Positions 1 to 10,904 are shown, counted from the first letter of the stretch. The stretch: DNA of 64,000 nucleotides from Mycoplasma sp. NEAQ87857 (GCF_009792315.1 NZ_CP045542.1:62001-126000), one strand, 5' to 3'. Notes: a model not told the origin generated them from the sequence alone. Numbers and translations: made by a program.

Positions 1-1059
1 TCGATCATCAATAGGACTACTTCATCATTCACCGAACATTATAGTATCATTTGAAGCATTAGTTATACCTGATTCTTGACGTTTTTTAAGTGCTAAGTTA
101 GCTACTTTTCTTCATCTTTTGAACAATTTTACTGTTCTTCAACCAAATTCATCAATGCTATGATATGGTGAAGTATCACTGTAGCTTGATGGGAAAAAGT
201 GTTCAAAAGCATCATATCTAAAACCATCAACACCTTTAGTTACTCAAAACTTATGAACTGCATCAATTTGTTTAAGTAAAGATTCATTTTCAAGATTTAA
301 ATCTGGCATACCTGATCAAAATCAAGCAGCATAAGTTTGATTAGTATCAGGTACATATTTTCTATTATCAATATTATAATAACCTGATCTGATTCCTTTA
401 TCTACTCCTGTACGTATAGGTGTTGAAACTGGAGCACCAAAATTTGAAGTAACTTTACTTGGTAAAGGACCAAAGAAATAATAATCACGATATCCTTCAC
501 TCTTTAGTGCTTTTTGGAATCATGGATGTTCATAAGAAGTGTGGTTAAATGGTACATCTAAAACTACTCTAATTCCTGCTTTATGAGCAGCAATTAAAAA
601 ATCATCAAACGCTTGCATTCCTCCAAGTTCTGGAGCTACATCTAAATAATCAATAACATCATATCCATGATAAGAACTTGCGGGAAATATTGGTGATAAA
701 TATAAAATATCAATACCTAAATTAGTAAAATAATCTAAATTATTTTTCAATCCAATAAAATCACCAATACCATCATTATTCCCATCAGCAAAGGTATATA
801 CCAATAATTGATACATTACATTAGATTTTTTAGCCTTTAAATTAAATGGAGCAATTGCTTTAACATGTTCTGCATCAGGAATATAGTCTAAATGATTTAT
901 ATTTCTTTGTCTAACACTTGCAACAAAAGATTGATCTCCAAATACACCTTCATAATTTAATGGTTTTTTGTTAACACAAGCTACAATTGGTAAAACTGCA
1001 ACTGAAGTTGATATGGTTAAAATTGTTGATATTAATTTTTTAAATTTATTTTTTATCAT
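1..1059 (-). CDS. Alpha-amylase family (GH13) lipoprotein, 3' part outside window
   Basis: Probable surface glycoside hydrolase acting on alpha-glucans. About 353 codons are present and the C-terminus runs off the left edge. The N-terminus is a lipoprotein signal (basic start, hydrophobic core, lipobox VAC, Cys at about 28). GH13 motifs are visible: DVPFNHTS near 168, GFRYDAFEH with the nucleophile Asp near 281, and FGEWW with the acid Glu near 343. The downstream NHD motif would lie outside the window. The ATG follows AAAGGAGC and overlaps the stop of the upstream paralogue by one base (TAATG), so the pair is probably translationally coupled. It reads through several TGA codons as Trp. Exact substrate unknown. 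Confidence 0.88.
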
Positions 1060-2987
1060 TATGCTCCTTTATTATCTACTTTAAAAACAGCTAAATAATG
1101 ATTTAAAGAGTTTGAAATAGTATTGTTTTTAATATTCAAGTTTTTATTAATAAAAACTTGAGCAATATTTAAGTTATCTTTTAAAACTAAGTTCTTAGTT
1201 TCTTTAAATAAATTAGCATCTTCATAACCATAAACAAAAACTATAAAACTACCATCATCATTTTTTCTAACAGTAATATTTTGATACGCTAAAGAAGGTG
1301 CATCCTTAAATACTTCATCCACTTGAGCAATATTTTTAATTGCTTGATCTTTAATTGAAGGATAAGTAGCTCTTAATTTATTTATTTTAGCTACTAAGTT
1401 ATAACTAGAATTAGGATCTTGCATCATTTGTTCAATAGTAGGTTCAGCTACTGAAGCACGCTTAGATATTAAATCTTGACTTTTACGTTCTTTAAAATAA
1501 ACTATTTTATTTTCATCACCTCAGTTAAATGATTCTCTAATGTTATAATCACCATTTCCTTCGCCAGATCTTGGTCCTCCTTGCATTAAGATTTCATTAC
1601 CATCATATAAAGTAGGTAATCCTCCTCTAGATAATAATGAAGTCATTGCATATTCATAAGCACCAATTTCTGAAGGTTTTAAAGTAGTTGGTTTATTAGT
1701 TACAGCATCTTTTTGACCTTTACGACTAAAGTTTCATTTAACTTCATTGATAAAGCGTTCAATATCATGATTGTCTAAAAATGGCATTCATTTTGCTGAA
1801 CCAATTGAATTTAGAAGGTTCATTTCATCATTAGGAGAAATATAAACTGAATTATATTTACCTTTAAAATACTGGCCATCAATAACTGTATCTAATGCAT
1901 TATGTAAGAAATTACCAAAAAATGGTTTAGCTTGTACAACACTAGATCATCACTCACCAAACATAAAGAAATTGCTAGAAGATCTTTGATCTGGATGATT
2001 GTTTTCTATTGCTTTATTAGCAACTTTTTTTCAATCACTAATAATGTCTACTGTTTTATCTTCTTTGTCTTGTTCATCAAAAACTATAATATTAGATTTT
2101 CTTCGATCAAAAAAGTGCTCAAAAGCATCATATCTAAAACCATCTACCCCTTTAGTAGCTCAATATTTATGAACATATTCAATTTCTTTTTTAACATCTT
2201 TATTAGTTAAATTCAATTCAGGCATTCCTTCTCAGAAAAATGAATCTCAATATAAATTTGAAATTGGAATATTTTCCTTAAAGTTAAAAAATAGTTTTCT
2301 TACTTCCAAACTATCTTTTCTTTCTAAATTTTTATGACTTGGTTTTTTATGAATGGTGTAATATTTTTGATATTTTTCATCTCCTGCTAGAGCTTTTTGG
2401 AATCATGGATGCTCATAGGAAGTGTGGTTAAATGGTACGTCTAAAATTACTCTAATACCATTTTGATGAGCAGCAATTAAAAATTCATCAAATGCTTGCA
2501 TTCCTCCAAGTTCAGGAGCTACATCAACATAATCCACAACATCATATCCATGATAAGAACTTGCAGGAAATATTGGTGAAAGATATAACGTATCAATACC
2601 AAGTTTGACAAAATAATCTAAATTATTTTTTAAACCAATAAAATCACCAATACCATCATTATTTCCATCAGCAAATGAATAAACAGTTAATTGATACATT
2701 ACATGAGATTGAGCTTTTTCTTTATTAAATGGAGCAATAAATTGAACTTGATCTGCTTGTTTTTGATATGAAAGATCGTTTAAATTAACTTTTTGTAAAA
2801 AACTATCATCTCCTCATTCTTTAAATTGCTTATTTTTTGGTTCCACTACTGATAAAGCTTTATTTAAATTAGGATTTGTTTGATCAATACAACTAGCAAC
2901 TAATGCTACAGATGTCATTGAACCTAAAACTAAGGATGATAATAATATTTTTTTAAGTTTATAAAAATTACTGAAAAGTTTTTTCAT
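1059..2987 (-). CDS. Alpha-amylase family (GH13) lipoprotein
   Basis: A complete 642-residue paralogue of the downstream gene. Signal peptide with lipobox VASC (Cys near 33). All GH13 motifs are present: DVPFNHTS near 183, GFRYDAFEH near 283, FGEWW near 345 and FLDNHD near 404, so it should be catalytically competent, probably on maltodextrin or glycogen-type glucans at the cell surface. The ATG at 2987 is preferred over 3005 because it follows AGGAAA. That ribosome site sits on the junction with IS copy A: the AGG is the IS tip and the rest is host DNA. The native promoter has been displaced by the IS, so expression may depend on reading out of the IS. Confidence 0.9.
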
Positions 2988-2992
2988 ATTTT

Positions 2993-4855
2993 CCTGTGTT
3001 TCCAAGTTTTGACCAATTTTTTAGCACTTTTCCACACTTACTATACTACGTATAGTAAAAAAATTATTTTTTCCACATAATTACATTGTAATTATGGTAT
3101 AATTAGGAGTATGAAAAAAGAAAAGTGAATTATTGTTAGAAGTAAAAGAAAAGACACATACTACATCACAGCAGCTATCTCAAATGGTCATGCTAGAGGT
3201 TATAAGAGAAGTATTGGTTTGGGGAATTTAGAAAAATTAGAAAAATCTACAAAAGACCCAATTAATCTCTTAAAAGAAGCTTGTGTTAGTTGAGATCCTG
3301 AATGACCTAAAGACAAAATTTTGCAAGAAGTAAATAAAGTTCTTAAAAATTCAGTTGTTGAATCAAAAGTTGTTAATTATGGTCATCAAGTTTTATTTAA
3401 CACAATTGATGACTTGGATATTTTTGAGAAAACTAAAGAAACAAGATCAAAAGAATTAATAAAAATATTGAAATTTATAATTTCAACACGTATCTTAAAA
3501 CAACAAAGTCTTATTAAAACTTTTGAAAGTATCCCAGATTATGAAATAGAATTTGATTCAAAAAAGACAACATTCTACAACTCTTTAGATTATCTTTCAG
3601 ACAATAAAACAACTATTTTAAAAAACATCAATAATTCGTTAATTTCTAAAAACCTAAGATCTGTTGATGTAATGTGATTTGATTCATCAACTGTATATTT
3701 TGAGACTTTTACAAGTTTAGGATTTAAACATCCAGGATATTCAAAAGATGGAAAATTCAAAGAAGATCAAATTGTAGTAGGTTTAATCACTGATGAAAAT
3801 GGTATTCCAATCCATTACAAATTATTTAAAGGTAATACAGCTGATCCAAATACTTTCATTCCATTTATCAATGAAATCAAGAAAATTTACAATGTTAGAA
3901 TGGTTACAATAATTGCTGATAGAGGAATGAGTACTAATAAAAACATTAGATTTCTAGAACAAAATAATATAGATTTTATAATCTCTTACAGATTAAAAAT
4001 CGCTACTAAAAGAACTAAATTATTCGCTCAAGATCCTGAAGGATATGTTGATTTAGATAATTTTAAATTCAAAGAAGAAACTTATGAATCACTATGACAG
4101 AAAAAACGTCCAAATGGAAGAACTAGACGTAGAATAATAACTTATAGTGAAAAACGTGCTAAAAAAGATAAACAAGATAGACAAATTCTTATTGATAATT
4201 TCAATAAAAAAGCTAAAAATGGTATTGTTGCTCAAGCTGATTTGCTTGCTGGTAAAAAATACAAATTCTTTAAAGAAATTGAAAATGGTAAAACAACTTC
4301 ATATAAGTTAGATTATGAAAAAATCGAAAGAGATAAAAAGTTTGATGGTTTATATGCTTATGAAACATCGAGACACGATCTCACGGTTCAAGATGTTGTT
4401 GATTTATATGCAAAACAATGACAAGTTGAAGAAAACTTCAGAACATTAAAAAACGCTTTAAGAATCAGACCTGTGTATGTGCGAAGTGACAAACACATTG
4501 AAGGATATTTTCTTTTATGCTTTATATCATTGGTTCTTATGAGATATTTACTAACTTTAGTAAATAAAAACTTAGAACCTGTATTAGGTGTTAAAAACGA
4601 AAGATTTACTAACACAAGATTAATAAAAGCAATTTTAAGTGCTAATAAATATGTTGAAGTGATAAATTCAAAAATTATCACTGAAAAATTAATAGAAAAT
4701 AAAGATAATATGCAATATTTAAATGATTTTGCTATTATCAAAAAGATATTAGAAACTCAAAAACCTTAAATTACAATGTAAATTTTTGAAAAAGTTAAAA
4801 AAAGAGCAATAAAATGCTCTTTTTATCGTTTTTTGTTAAAACTTGGAAACTCAGG
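2993..4855 (+). mobile_element. IS1634-like insertion sequence, copy A
   Basis: A 1863-bp element, the same length as copy B at 21190-23052 in the opposite orientation. The imperfect terminal inverted repeats begin CCTGTGTTTCCAAGTTTT on the left and CCTGAGTTTCCAAGTTTT on the right (as read inward). A single transposase ORF fills it, followed by a hairpin and T-run near 4800-4826. The left and right flanks of this copy do not match each other, whereas its right flank matches the right flank of copy B in inverted orientation, which indicates recombination between copies. Confidence 0.93.
3111..4769 (+). CDS. IS1634-family (IS4 group) DDE transposase
   Basis: 552 residues read with TGA as Trp. 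The start ATG follows TTAGGAGT. DDE candidates: VMWFDSS near 190, IIADRGMS near 270, and the IS4-type Y-(2)-R...QWQVEENFRTLK signature with Glu near 440. Length and motifs fit the IS1634/IS1549 subgroup, known for variable and unusually long target duplications. The ORF appears intact and is apparently identical in the parts compared to copy B, so transposition should still be possible. Promoter probably TATAAT near 3097-3103. Confidence 0.93.
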
Positions 4856-4982
4856 ATGTTTCTTTAAACAACTTTATTTTATATAACTTCCATCAAATAA
4901 TTCAAATGTTAAAAATTAATTCTATTAATAAACTAGTTGATAAAATTAATACAAATGTAAATATAAGTTGAAATGGTATTAT
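4856..4982. repeat. 127-bp repeat S flanking IS copy A (inverted relative to 23053-23179)
   Basis: The 127 bases directly outside the right end of IS copy A are the reverse complement of the 127 bases directly outside the right end of copy B. This is the pattern left when an IS with a 127-bp target duplication recombines with an inverted copy elsewhere. S lies in the 3' end of an unknown coding sequence: reading right, it gives a tail containing LKINSINKLVDKINTN and ending at TAG just outside the repeat. Confidence 0.85.
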
Positions 4983-5320
4983 TTAGTTTAAAGCTTACTG
5001 TCTTGTTTTAAGTTCTAACAAGCGTTTGAATGCGTTTTAAAGCAATGAAAAGGTATTAATGGTAATTAACTCCAACTCTTTATTTAATATTGCTAATTTA
5101 GTTGTTTTTCTACATAGGGACAAATTGTCCCCGGGAAGAATTAGTACATTTCTACAATGGTGTTGAAAAACTTAAAATTAACTCGATTAACAAATTAGTT
5201 AATGGAATTAATACAAATATTGTAGAAACTTGAAGTGGGATTATATAAAACCATTTTATTAAATAAGATGGTTTTATATTTTTGTCAAAAAGTTTTTTAG
5301 TTTATAGCTATAATTGAAAT
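4983..5320 (+). pseudogene. Decayed gene tails, family unknown
   Basis: No intact gene. From 5102 to 5248 an open stretch encodes a tail containing KLKINSINKLVNGINTN and ending WSGII. It is a diverged copy of the tail read from repeat S, so two members of one family stood here. Upstream, about 5025-5075 resembles (inverted) DNA near 32860-32930, again as a short truncated reading frame. I do not recognise the parent protein. A -10 box TATAAT at about 5307 probably serves the next gene. Confidence 0.5.
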
Positions 5321-6028
5321 ATGGATAAAAATGATAATAATATAAAAGAATATTTTATTTATTCTGATGAGTCTGGTGTTTTATCAAAAACAAAGGATAT
5401 TTTTATTACATCATTTGTGATTTTTAAAAACAGAGAATATAAATCAAAAGCTAAAGCTCTTTTTGAGAAGAAAGAGAAAAAGATTAAAAAAATAAAGAAA
5501 ATGTCAAATGAAGAAGAGTTAAAGGGTTTCAAATTACCTATAAGTCTTAAAAAAGACCTTTTTAGAACATTTAAAGATGCTGATATGTTTTGTGCTGAAA
5601 TTGATATAAAAAGGGTTAATGATGATGTTATGTCTTCAAAAGCTAATAGAAGACGTTATATAAATTGAACAATATGTATAGCGTTAAAAAGATATTTTGC
5701 ATTAGAAATTAAAGAAGGTAATTTAACTAAAAATGACAAAATTAAAATATATCTAAATTTAGATAATGTAAGTACTAAAACTAGTGGCCATTATACTTTA
5801 TATGAAAGCATTATAAGAGAATTATTTTTACCTGTTTGACCAAATAATTATAAAAAACCTATTCCAGCTTTATTTAACAATATAGGAGAAATACAACTTA
5901 AATATTTAAATTCGTGTCATTCTACCTTTATAAGAATGGCAGATATTTTAGCAAATATTGTATTTGTTCATAAAAAGAATGAAATTGAAAATAAATTAGA
6001 AATGAAAAAATTTTTATTTCCTTTTTAA
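5321..6028 (+). CDS. DUF3800 domain protein
   Basis: 235 residues. The N-terminal YSDESG followed by a hydrophobic strand (ITSFVIF), the central YLNLDNV and the C-terminal SCHSTFIRMADILAN are the features of DUF3800, an RNase H-like fold whose conserved Asp residues suggest metal binding; its reaction is not established. Such proteins often sit in mobile or defence-rich regions. The gene has its own promoter (TATAAT about 12 bases before the start) and lies between decayed gene tails and a small RNA gene. It is intact, with no truncation seen. Confidence 0.8.
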
Positions 6029-6035
6029 AAAACTC

Positions 6036-6063
6036 TTGACTCTTTAAAATTTCGATATATAAT
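6036..6063 (+). promoter_or_regulatory. Strong sigma-70 promoter for the small RNA
   Basis: TTGACT at 6036-6041 and TATAAT at 6058-6063 with a 16-base spacer. This is a near-consensus promoter, unusual here because most units show only a -10 box. It directs transcription into a non-coding unit ending at the hairpin at 6149-6168. Confidence 0.75.
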
Positions 6064-6069
6064 ATATAT

Positions 6070-6175
6070 GTAATTAAGTTTACGTGAACAAAGGGAGAAG
6101 TCAGTCGATCTTAAGCGTATAGTAAGTACGTGGCTCTCATGAATGGGTACCATTGCATATGCAATGGTATTTTTA
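6070..6175 (+). ncRNA. Small stand-alone RNA, family unknown
   Basis: About 105 nt between a near-consensus promoter and a perfect terminator hairpin (ACCATTGCAT / ATGCAATGGT followed by TTTT). No reading frame of note. The interior is richer in G and C than its surroundings, as expected for a structured RNA, with CGTA...TACG able to pair in the middle. It is not a tracrRNA: it has no anti-repeat to the array. Size recalls the small MCS RNAs described in Mycoplasma capricolum, but I cannot match it to any family by sequence. Confidence 0.55.
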
Positions 6176-6190
6176 TTTCCTTTTAAAAAA

Positions 6191-6230
6191 AATAACACAC
6201 CCAAATATATATACTTTAGGGTGCGTTATT
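6191..6230. terminator. Bidirectional terminator
   Basis: AATAACACACCC at 6191-6202 pairs with GGGTGCGTTATT at 6219-6230, with A/T runs outside on both strands. It separates the rightward small RNA from the leftward gene ending at 6233. A similar AATAACGCACCCAAA element recurs near 28292-28330. Confidence 0.7.
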
Positions 6231-6232
6231 TA

Positions 6233-6625
6233 TTATTTATCATTAACATTAATAAAATATAACCTGAACTTAGCTTGCTCATCATTAATTAATTCACTAG
6301 TTTTCTCTAAAATTCCTAATTCAACTATAGGATCTAATACATAATTTGTTTTTTGAGTAATAGCAGCAAAATTCTCTTGCTTAATTCTAAAGAAGTTATC
6401 AAAATCTATATAATATGTTTCATTTTCATTTAAATTTAAAGTAAATTGATTAATTAAGTTTTTATTACTTTTAATTACATTAACAAAAATAAAATCATCT
6501 TCTATTTGAACGATAGGTAAAACTAATTCATATTGTTTTTCATAAGGTGTTTTTAATCTTTTATTTACCTTTTGATCAAACTGATATAAATATAATGATA
6601 AATCTGTTGAAGTGTTTGGGTTCAT
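6233..6625 (-). CDS. Hypothetical ICE-region protein
   Basis: 130 residues, soluble, no signal peptide or membrane segment, no motif I recognise. Rich in Asn, Asp and Phe. The ATG follows AGGAGTAAAT. A promoter lies just upstream (TATTAT-type -10 box near 6680) with the ICE-type palindrome at 6655-6674 overlapping the expected start of transcription. That places it under the same control as other ICE units. Function unknown. Confidence 0.65.
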   Translation of the reverse strand: MNPNTSTDLSLYLYQFDQKVNKRLKTPYEKQYELVLPIVQIEDDFIFVNVIKSNKNLINQFTLNLNENETYYIDFDNFFRIKQENFAAITQKTNYVLDPIVELGILEKTSELINDEQAKFRLYFINVNDK

Positions 6626-6654
6626 ATTTACTCCTAAATATTTTTTTTAAATAA

Positions 6655-6674
6655 TTATGAAAACATTTCCATAA
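6655..6674. promoter_or_regulatory. ICE operator (TGAAAACATTTCCA)
   Basis: Inverted repeat TTATGAAAACATTTCCATAA, a variant of the TGAAAACGTTTTCA palindrome repeated at other ICE promoters. It sits between the -10 box and the leftward gene starting at 6625, a position expected for a repressor site. Confidence 0.6.
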
Positions 6675-6715
6675 TTTGTTATAATAATATTGTACCTTAA
6701 ATGGTATATAATTAA

Positions 6716-6745
6716 AGAAACTTTTAAAATAATAATTTTCCCTAG
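6716..6745 (+). other. Protospacer of CRISPR spacer 14
   Basis: All 30 bases are identical to spacer 14 (20445-20474). The three-prime flank is TGGGT, fitting the NNGRT pattern shared by the other three matches. It lies in ICE DNA between the 6233-6625 gene and the broken ORF at 6751-7019. Confidence 0.95.
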
Positions 6746-6750
6746 TGGGT

Positions 6751-7019
6751 TTATCAACAAAAGGTTGTGTTGAATTCTTGTAGGTTTAAATCAACCCTTA
6801 TTTTTTCATTAGTAAAACTAATGAAGCATAATCTTCTATTAAGGCCATTACTATCAGTAGTTTTTAATATGTTGTTTGAAGCTATTAGCATTTTAGTAAT
6901 TGGTCTAATAACTTTAACTCTTTTGTACTTAATCTTTACATTTTTCCTATTTCTGTAATTCTTTTAACTAAAGTTTTTATACTCCTTTCCTGTAGTACAT
7001 TAATTTCTTTGATTGTCAT
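6751..7019 (-). pseudogene. Small ORF broken by a one-base frameshift
   Basis: From ATG 7019 a frame of 27 residues (MTIKEINVLQERSIK...) stops after a run of five A. Adding one A joins it to a second open stretch (NVKIKYKRVKVIRPITKM...) that ends at TAA 6751, giving about 90 residues in all. The A-run makes slippage, phase variation or simple decay possible. Product unknown. The rightward hydrophobic ORF over the same bases looks like a shadow. Confidence 0.4.
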
Positions 7020-7272
7020 AAATAAATTTTTTTATTATAGTATTTTATTAAGTTTTGTTCATAAAACTTTCTTCTTGCGTTTCTTTAATTATTTAACCAC
7101 CATTATGGTGGTTTTTTGATACTCTTTTTTTGTTTATTACTGATTAATGTCAAACTAAGAATGATATATCTTTTTAAATATCTTGCTTTAATTTTTATAT
7201 TTTAAAGCAAGATATTTAAAAAAACATAATAATAAAAGTTGAATAAAAAAGTCCAAAACTTAATTTGGACTT
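7020..7272. terminator. Intergenic block with three hairpins
   Basis: No gene seen. AACCACCAT/ATGGTGGTT with a T-run at 7095-7117 terminates rightward transcription. AAATATCTTGCTTTAA with its inverse at 7175-7219 is a long AT-rich hairpin. AAAGTCC/GGACTTT at 7250-7274 followed by T on the minus strand is the terminator of the conjugation operon. Confidence 0.6.
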
Positions 7273-8208
7273 TTATTTCTTTCTTCATAAGAACTTTCTT
7301 AATACAAAATACAAAATCATAATAATAGGTAAAAACACAATAAATACTAAGCTTAATATGTATGCTATAAAATAATAGCGATTAATAGTTTTCTTGCTTT
7401 CTAATCATATTGATTGAATATTAATTGCATCATTTTTAAATACTACAAAGATATTATTTAAACGATAATTAGCAAAGATAATATAAATAATAGTAAAGAC
7501 TAATAAAACAGATAAGCTAGTTAAATTAATAATGCTAAAGGTATTTACATCACCAAAAGCATTAGCTAATTTACTTGCTCAATCAATTTTTCAGTAAAAA
7601 TCTCTATCTAAAGAACCTAAAACTCATACTTGATTTCTTAAACCAAAGACAATTAAGCTAAATAGACCATAAAAAGTAATAATAAAGACATTAATTCAAA
7701 TTAAATGTAAAATAGTTTTATTTAATTTTAAATAGTCTCTAAAGAAATAGCTTGTTTTAGATTCTAATATTGAATTATCTTCTTTATATTTAGATAATAT
7801 CTTATATAGCTTTTTAAATCTTATATAAGTTAATAAAGACTTTAAAAAGGTAGCTAATAAGACAATATTTAAAATTGATAAAAAGATAGCAATTGAACTA
7901 GAAAAGTCATAATTTAAGACCTTAGAGAAAAATAATCCAATAAATATAGAATTAGTTATAAAGCAAATTAAGTTTAAAATTCAAATTAATAAGTTATATT
8001 TAAGTTCAAATTTAACTGTAGAAAATAACCATTCTTTATCAGAAGCATCATAAATAATTTTTAAGTTTGATAAATTAGTATTTACTTGTTCAGTATTTTG
8101 ATTAATTATAGGACTAATGGTATTAGTATTTGAAGTAGTATTAATTATAGGTGGAGAGTTTTTAGCTTTAAATATTTTGTTAATTAATTGCATAATATTA
8201 TAATTCAT
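7273..8208 (-). CDS. ICE multi-pass membrane protein
   Basis: About 311 residues, last gene of the conjugation operon. Residues 1-60 are polar and Asn/Thr-rich; the rest holds four to five hydrophobic segments (ICFITNSIFIGLFF, IAIFLSILNIVLLATF, LIWINVFIITFYGLF, FTIIYIIFANY, YFIAYILSLVFIVFLP). It probably supports the mating channel. Start uncertain: ATG 8208 overlaps the ATPase stop and has AAAAGG directly before it, and ATG 8193 is an alternative. Position after the ATPase matches a conserved hypothetical in M. bovis ICEs (Mbov_0398 type, from memory). Confidence 0.65.
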
Positions 8209-10903
8209 CCTTTTTAAGTTTTGTTTTGAAGAATAGTTTTTGTTCAATAGGGTTGTAATACATTCTTATTAAATGTTTATTACCTTGATAAGGAATAAAC
8301 ATACATTCTCCTGCTTGAGCTTGAAGAATATACCTTTTTTCGTGATCTAAGAGTTTTAAACCACTACCCATTAAGTTTTGGAAAATTTCAACATCTTCAG
8401 ATTCAATTTTGTAAATAAAGAAGTACTGAGATTGTTCTAGTAATTGCTTAGTCATATTCTTTAAACTCTCATTAAGTTCAAAGTCTTTGAAACTTTGAGT
8501 ACCAAAGATTAATAATCCCCAGAACTTTCTTAAAGTTTTAATTAAGTCAAAGAAGAATTGAACTAAGAAAATACCACTTGCTCCACCTAAGAATTTATGA
8601 ATCTCATCAACTACAATAACAATATGTCTTCAATCTTGTTGATTTTCCATTCCATAAGTATGTTTGTTGTATTCAAAGTTCATTGAAACTTGTTTTTTAA
8701 TTTCATTTGAAAGAATAAACATAATAATTTTTGTTTGCTCAGGAGATTTATTTTGGATTTCTTTTAAGTTATATGAAATTAAATTACCATTGAAGTTAAA
8801 GTTTTGTTCTGTATTGAAGCTACGATATTTACCTGTAATTTTATTAAAGTTTTCATCTAAGAATTTTAATGCTTTAACTAATTGTTCTTCTGTATATAAG
8901 TCTTTGTTATATTCTAAAGATAAGTCATTAGCATTTAATTCATCTAAGAAATTTATAACATCTTGAAGAGTAATTTGTTTTAAGTTTTCTAACTTAGCAT
9001 CAGGTTCAAAAAAGCCGTGTTTTTTGAAAGTTTCTTTAATAACTTTTTCTAAAACTAAAATCTCATCATCCTTAATATTAGGATACATTACTTTAAATAA
9101 CGATGATAAGAATTCAATTTTAAATTGAACTAAAGAAGTTATAGGGGTATTAACCACATTTTCAACTTTGATTCTTTGTCCATTTTCAACTTTGAAACTT
9201 TCTTGGACATAAAGCTCATTTTTAATTTCTAAAATGTTTAAATTAAAATTACTTAAATCAGCATAATCAATTACTTCTCCACCATAACGTTTAACGATTG
9301 AAGAATAGTCATCATTAGGGTCAATGATATAAATTAAATCATTTTTAACAATGTGATGATTTAAAAACTTAGAAATAGAAGTAGTTTTACCACTACCTGT
9401 TTTTCCAATAAAAAACATACTACTTGAAGGACGTTTAAAAGTCTTTTTAGTATTATCAAAGAATAAAACATCATTACTATATGCATTTTCAGCTAATATA
9501 AATGAGTTTTTATCATTGAAGTAGCTAATTATCATAGGTCAAGTTTTTGCAAGGTTCATACTTGAAAAAGTATGATTGTATTTTGATAAAGCTTGGTCAA
9601 ATAATAATATTTTTAAAGCTTGAAGTTGTTGATATTCTAAAAAGTGAGTTGTAATACGATGATTTTTATTACGCTTATTAATTTCTTGTTTGATTTTGTT
9701 TAACTCTTTAGGTTCATCAAAATATCTTATTTCTAAGAAATTAACTTGAAAGAATGCTGTTTTTTCATAAGCATATTCATCAGCGATTAAGTCAATAGCA
9801 CTATCTTCTAAAGATTCTTGCTTGTTTTTAACTCAAGATTTAACATCAATTCTATTAAATTGTTGTAATTCTCTAGCACGATCAAGCATTCTTACAATTT
9901 TATCTTCAGGAAGTTTATTTAATGTTCAAATACTATTTGAATTAGTAGTGTTAAAGATATTTAAAGCAAAATCATCATTTAACTCAATAGGAAACTCTTT
10001 GAGAATGTTAAAAGTCATTAATTTATCATTGATTTTGACATATTCATTATAAATTTGAATATCTGTAGGTTTAGAAGCAACTTTATTATTTTCAATACTA
10101 TAAATATCATTATTTAATAATGAATTAAAGATTGAAATAATATATTCTTTATCATTTACAATAGTAGCATTAAATGGTAAAGAAGTATTAAAACTCATTT
10201 TAATATGATTAATGTCTGTGTCTATATCATTTGATTGTCCAGATACTACTAAAAAATATCTAATATTTTTAAAAACAGTAGAAGTTTCTATGTTTTGTAA
10301 ATCTTGATACACTTGATTAATATAATCATATTTAATGTTATAAATACTTTCATCATTTGCTTGAAGATTTTGATTAATCTTAGTTGCATCAGCTTTATTT
10401 TGTTCAAGTTTATTAGCTAAATTAACTTTAACAAATTTATAAGTGTATTTTCTTGGTAATTCAGCTAAAGTTTGATGAAAAGCATTAATATATAAGCTTT
10501 TTTCATCTTCTTTTAATCTTCATACATCAAAAGGATTTAATGATAAAATGTACATTTTTTGATCTTTGATCTCAATTTGACCTTTATCATTAATATTTTT
10601 TAATTTTAAAAAATCATTGTCTTTATATTTTTTAGTAGTGAATAAGAATTGAATTTTTTTATAAATTAAAACATACATTCTTTCGCTACTATTACTTGGT
10701 TTAAACAATAATGATAATAAGAATAAGAAGATGCTTCCACCAATAATTGCCTGAATATAACCTGAAAGAATATCATAAACACTAAAGCTAATAGCAAATG
10801 AAAAAAGAGCAATAACTAAAACATATACCTTATCTTTTGCAGGGAGAATTTTGTCATTAAATAAGCTTATTTTCTTATTTCATAATGAGCTAGGTTGTAT
10901 CAT
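8198..10903 (-). CDS. Conjugal transfer ATPase, VirB4/TraE-like (ICE CDS17 type)
   Basis: 901 residues. N-terminus has one or two membrane segments (residues about 27-65). Walker A is GKTGSGKTT at about 500-508 and Walker B IVIVVDEIH at about 760-767, both typical of VirB4-type ATPases that power type IV secretion; FGTQSFKDF downstream fits the family. In mycoplasma ICEs this is the TraE homologue (Mbov_0397 type). It ends DEL and overlaps the next gene. It reads through several TGA codons, so it appears broken in the standard code but is intact in code 4. A protospacer for spacer 22 lies in its first 55 codons. Confidence 0.92.
10744..10773 (-). other. Protospacer of CRISPR spacer 22
   Basis: Minus-strand match to spacer 22 (20973-21002), 29 of 30 bases; the mismatch is at spacer position 23 (A against G). 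The three-prime flank is TTGGT, again NNGRT. It lies in the 5' part of the conjugation ATPase gene. Confidence 0.92.
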
Positions 10904-10904
10904 T

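Noticed and set aside
1932-2210. Rightward ORF rich in Phe and Ile
   Set aside because: It is the complement of the intact amylase gene; its composition is what antisense of AT-rich coding DNA gives.
6070-6175. Second tracrRNA
   Set aside because: No complementarity to the CRISPR repeat; the true tracrRNA with full anti-repeat is at 17481.
6767-6958. Rightward hydrophobic ORF of 63 residues
   Set aside because: Lies opposite the more convincing leftward broken ORF, has no ribosome site and starts only at a non-ATG codon.
8198-10903. Apparent chain of short genes in the ATPase region
   Set aside because: The breaks are all TGA codons; with TGA as Trp they form one 901-residue ORF in a constant frame.
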